Positions 62,929-64,000 of a stretch of DNA of 64,000 nt are shown here, piece after piece. Source of the stretch: Turnera subulata. Its lineage: Eukaryota; Streptophyta; Magnoliopsida; Malpighiales; Passifloraceae. Under the pieces are notes generated by a model that was given only the letters and a program-made list of their open reading frames with translations, was not told where the DNA came from and did not search any database. The position numbers were made by a program, and so were the translations under genes. The DNA lies in contig JAKUCV010002506.1 in the NCBI GenBank assembly GCA_028386065.3, positions 125,651-189,650 of the forward strand, read 5' to 3'. How positions within the stretch are numbered: the first letter of the stretch is position 1; the number at the start of each line of letters is the position of its first letter.

Positions 62929-64000
62929 ATGGATCACCAGGGGCAGCACAATGCTGAGGATGACGCCGCTACTCATGTCTCCGACAATGTGTCGGTGATG
63001 CAGGTTCCCGTAGGACAGGGGAACAATAATGCAGCAGAGAATAATGCTGCAGGTGGAGGAGGACAGAATGTTGTGCCACCTGTTGTGGACCCAGCGTTCC
63101 AGCAGTATCAGGCCTTTTTGCAGTGGCAGCAGTTCCAGCAGTTTCAGCAGCAGCAGTAGGGTGCCCAGCCGGTAGCACCTGCTGCAGCAGGTGGTATGGA
63201 GAGTGGATACAAACACATGGATAAGTTAGTAGTGAAGGAATTCTCAAGTGAAGAGGGCAAAGCCAAGGAGTTTGATGTTTGGTTTCGCCAGGTGGAGAAT
63301 GTTCTGGAGAAGTTCACTTGTGCTCCTGAACAGAGAGCTCGATTTGCGGCACACAAGTTCACGGGATATGCTTTGACTTGGTGGGAGGAACTTGTGGCCA
63401 ACCTACCGAAGCCTGTGGAGATGCCTTGGGAGGATTTTAAGGAGAAATTCTACAAGGAGTTTCTTACTGTTAGTTTTCTGGAGGAGCAGAAGAAGCATTT
63501 TCTTGACCTAAAGCAGGGTCTAGATGAGACTGTGTCTGCATTCAGGATCCGGTTCAGTATTCTTCTATCTTATGCTAGGGAGTTTGTGCCCGATGAGGTG
63601 ACCAAGTGTAGGCGGTTTGTTAATGGCTTACGTACAGAGTTGGCGTTAGCTGTGGCTGGTGGAGGGCACAAGACTTGGGATGCAGTTTGTGAGGCTGCTT
63701 TTGATGCTGAGATAGTTCAGTTGATCGGGAAGGAGGCTCGAACGGCCGAGCAGAGGAAGCAGTCATCTGCTTCAGGACAGAAGAGGCAGTATTCTGATGC
63801 CGGAGGTGCTGATTATTCTGGTGGACAGGGTTCTTCTTATCAGGGTTCGAAGAATTCCCGAGGGCAGAGTTATCAGGGTGGACAAGGGAGATCCATGGAA
63901 GGACGGTCCTATCAGTCTGGCTCTCAGGGACGGGGCTTCTCGGCACGGTTCTCGGGTACATGCTGGTATTGCAATAAGCCGGGACACCAGAAGTCATCTT
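62929..64000 (+). pseudogene. Tekay-like gag (runs off the window)
   Basis: It starts MDHQGQHNAEDDAATHVSD, passes a Gln-rich stretch, meets a TAG at 63157-63159 and continues in the same frame to the window end. The TAG lies in a run of CAG codons, so it is most simply CAG to TAG. The capsid shows 'KEFDVWFRQVENVLEKF', 'AAHKFTGYALTWWEE' and 'FRIRFSILLSYAREFVPDE', typical of chromovirus gag. A Gly/Ser/Gln-rich linker follows and then a zinc knuckle beginning CWYCNKPGH at 63961. Pol would follow beyond the window. With only one stop this is the best-preserved Ty3 gag here. Confidence 0.92.

Overview
The window is plant nuclear DNA, almost certainly from an angiosperm and probably a eudicot (inference). 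The evidence is plant-type Ty3/gypsy lineages (Tat, Athila, Tekay chromovirus), Ty1/copia, L1-type LINEs with an RRM-bearing ORF1, a CACTA transposon, tRNA-Met-type primer sites and degenerate CCCTAAA repeats. I found no intact cellular gene, rRNA or tRNA. A 406-base run of N (11303-11708) shows it is a draft assembly. The whole window reads as a nested heterochromatic repeat block.

Layout. 1-1217: 3' end of a Tekay-like LTR. 1277-5901: a 2.3-kb tandem duplication of host flank plus Tat LTR. 4179-7894: a minus-strand Tat insertion made only of two LTRs joined by 15 bp of primer-binding site, with 5-bp target duplications. 7895-13684: a broken plus-strand LINE with RNase H, split by a CACTA element (10102-12181, TSD TAA). 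13685-15587: non-coding. 15588-21600: a full-length minus-strand LINE with a 15-bp TSD. 21601-26840: AT-rich degenerate repeats, a long-TIR element (22966-24835), and hAT-like or MITE-like pieces. 26843-27321: LINE ORF1 fragment. 27322-57393: a large rearranged Tat complex that hosts an Athila composite (28007-32942), a copia element (34724-42427, TSD ATTAA) and a minus-strand Tekay-like element (48054-55164, TSD ATGCG). 57394-59591: 3' end of a minus-strand Athila-like element. 59592-64000: the start of a Tekay-like element (3.2-kb LTR, PBS, gag).

How parts relate. In the Tat complex the order is LTR, pol (RT, RNase H, second RNase H, integrase), an antisense gene with its own TATA box, a 3' region of hairpin arrays, a purine tract and the 3' LTR. 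The copia element broke the upstream LTR and the Tekay-like element broke the 3' region, so both are younger than the Tat element. The Tekay-like element has lost its gag and pol and instead carries a two-gene cassette on the opposite strand, one of whose proteins has part of an endonuclease/exonuclease/phosphatase fold.

Main discovery candidates. (1) Arrays in the Tat 3' region whose units keep a constant loop while the two arms change together, as expected for maintained hairpins. (2) Ten pairs of the palindrome ACATCGATGT, 20-21 bp apart within each pair, in the copia leader. (3) The antisense cassette. (4) The LTR-PBS-LTR insertion. Similar covarying inverted repeats also occur in the LTRs of the Tat and Tekay elements.
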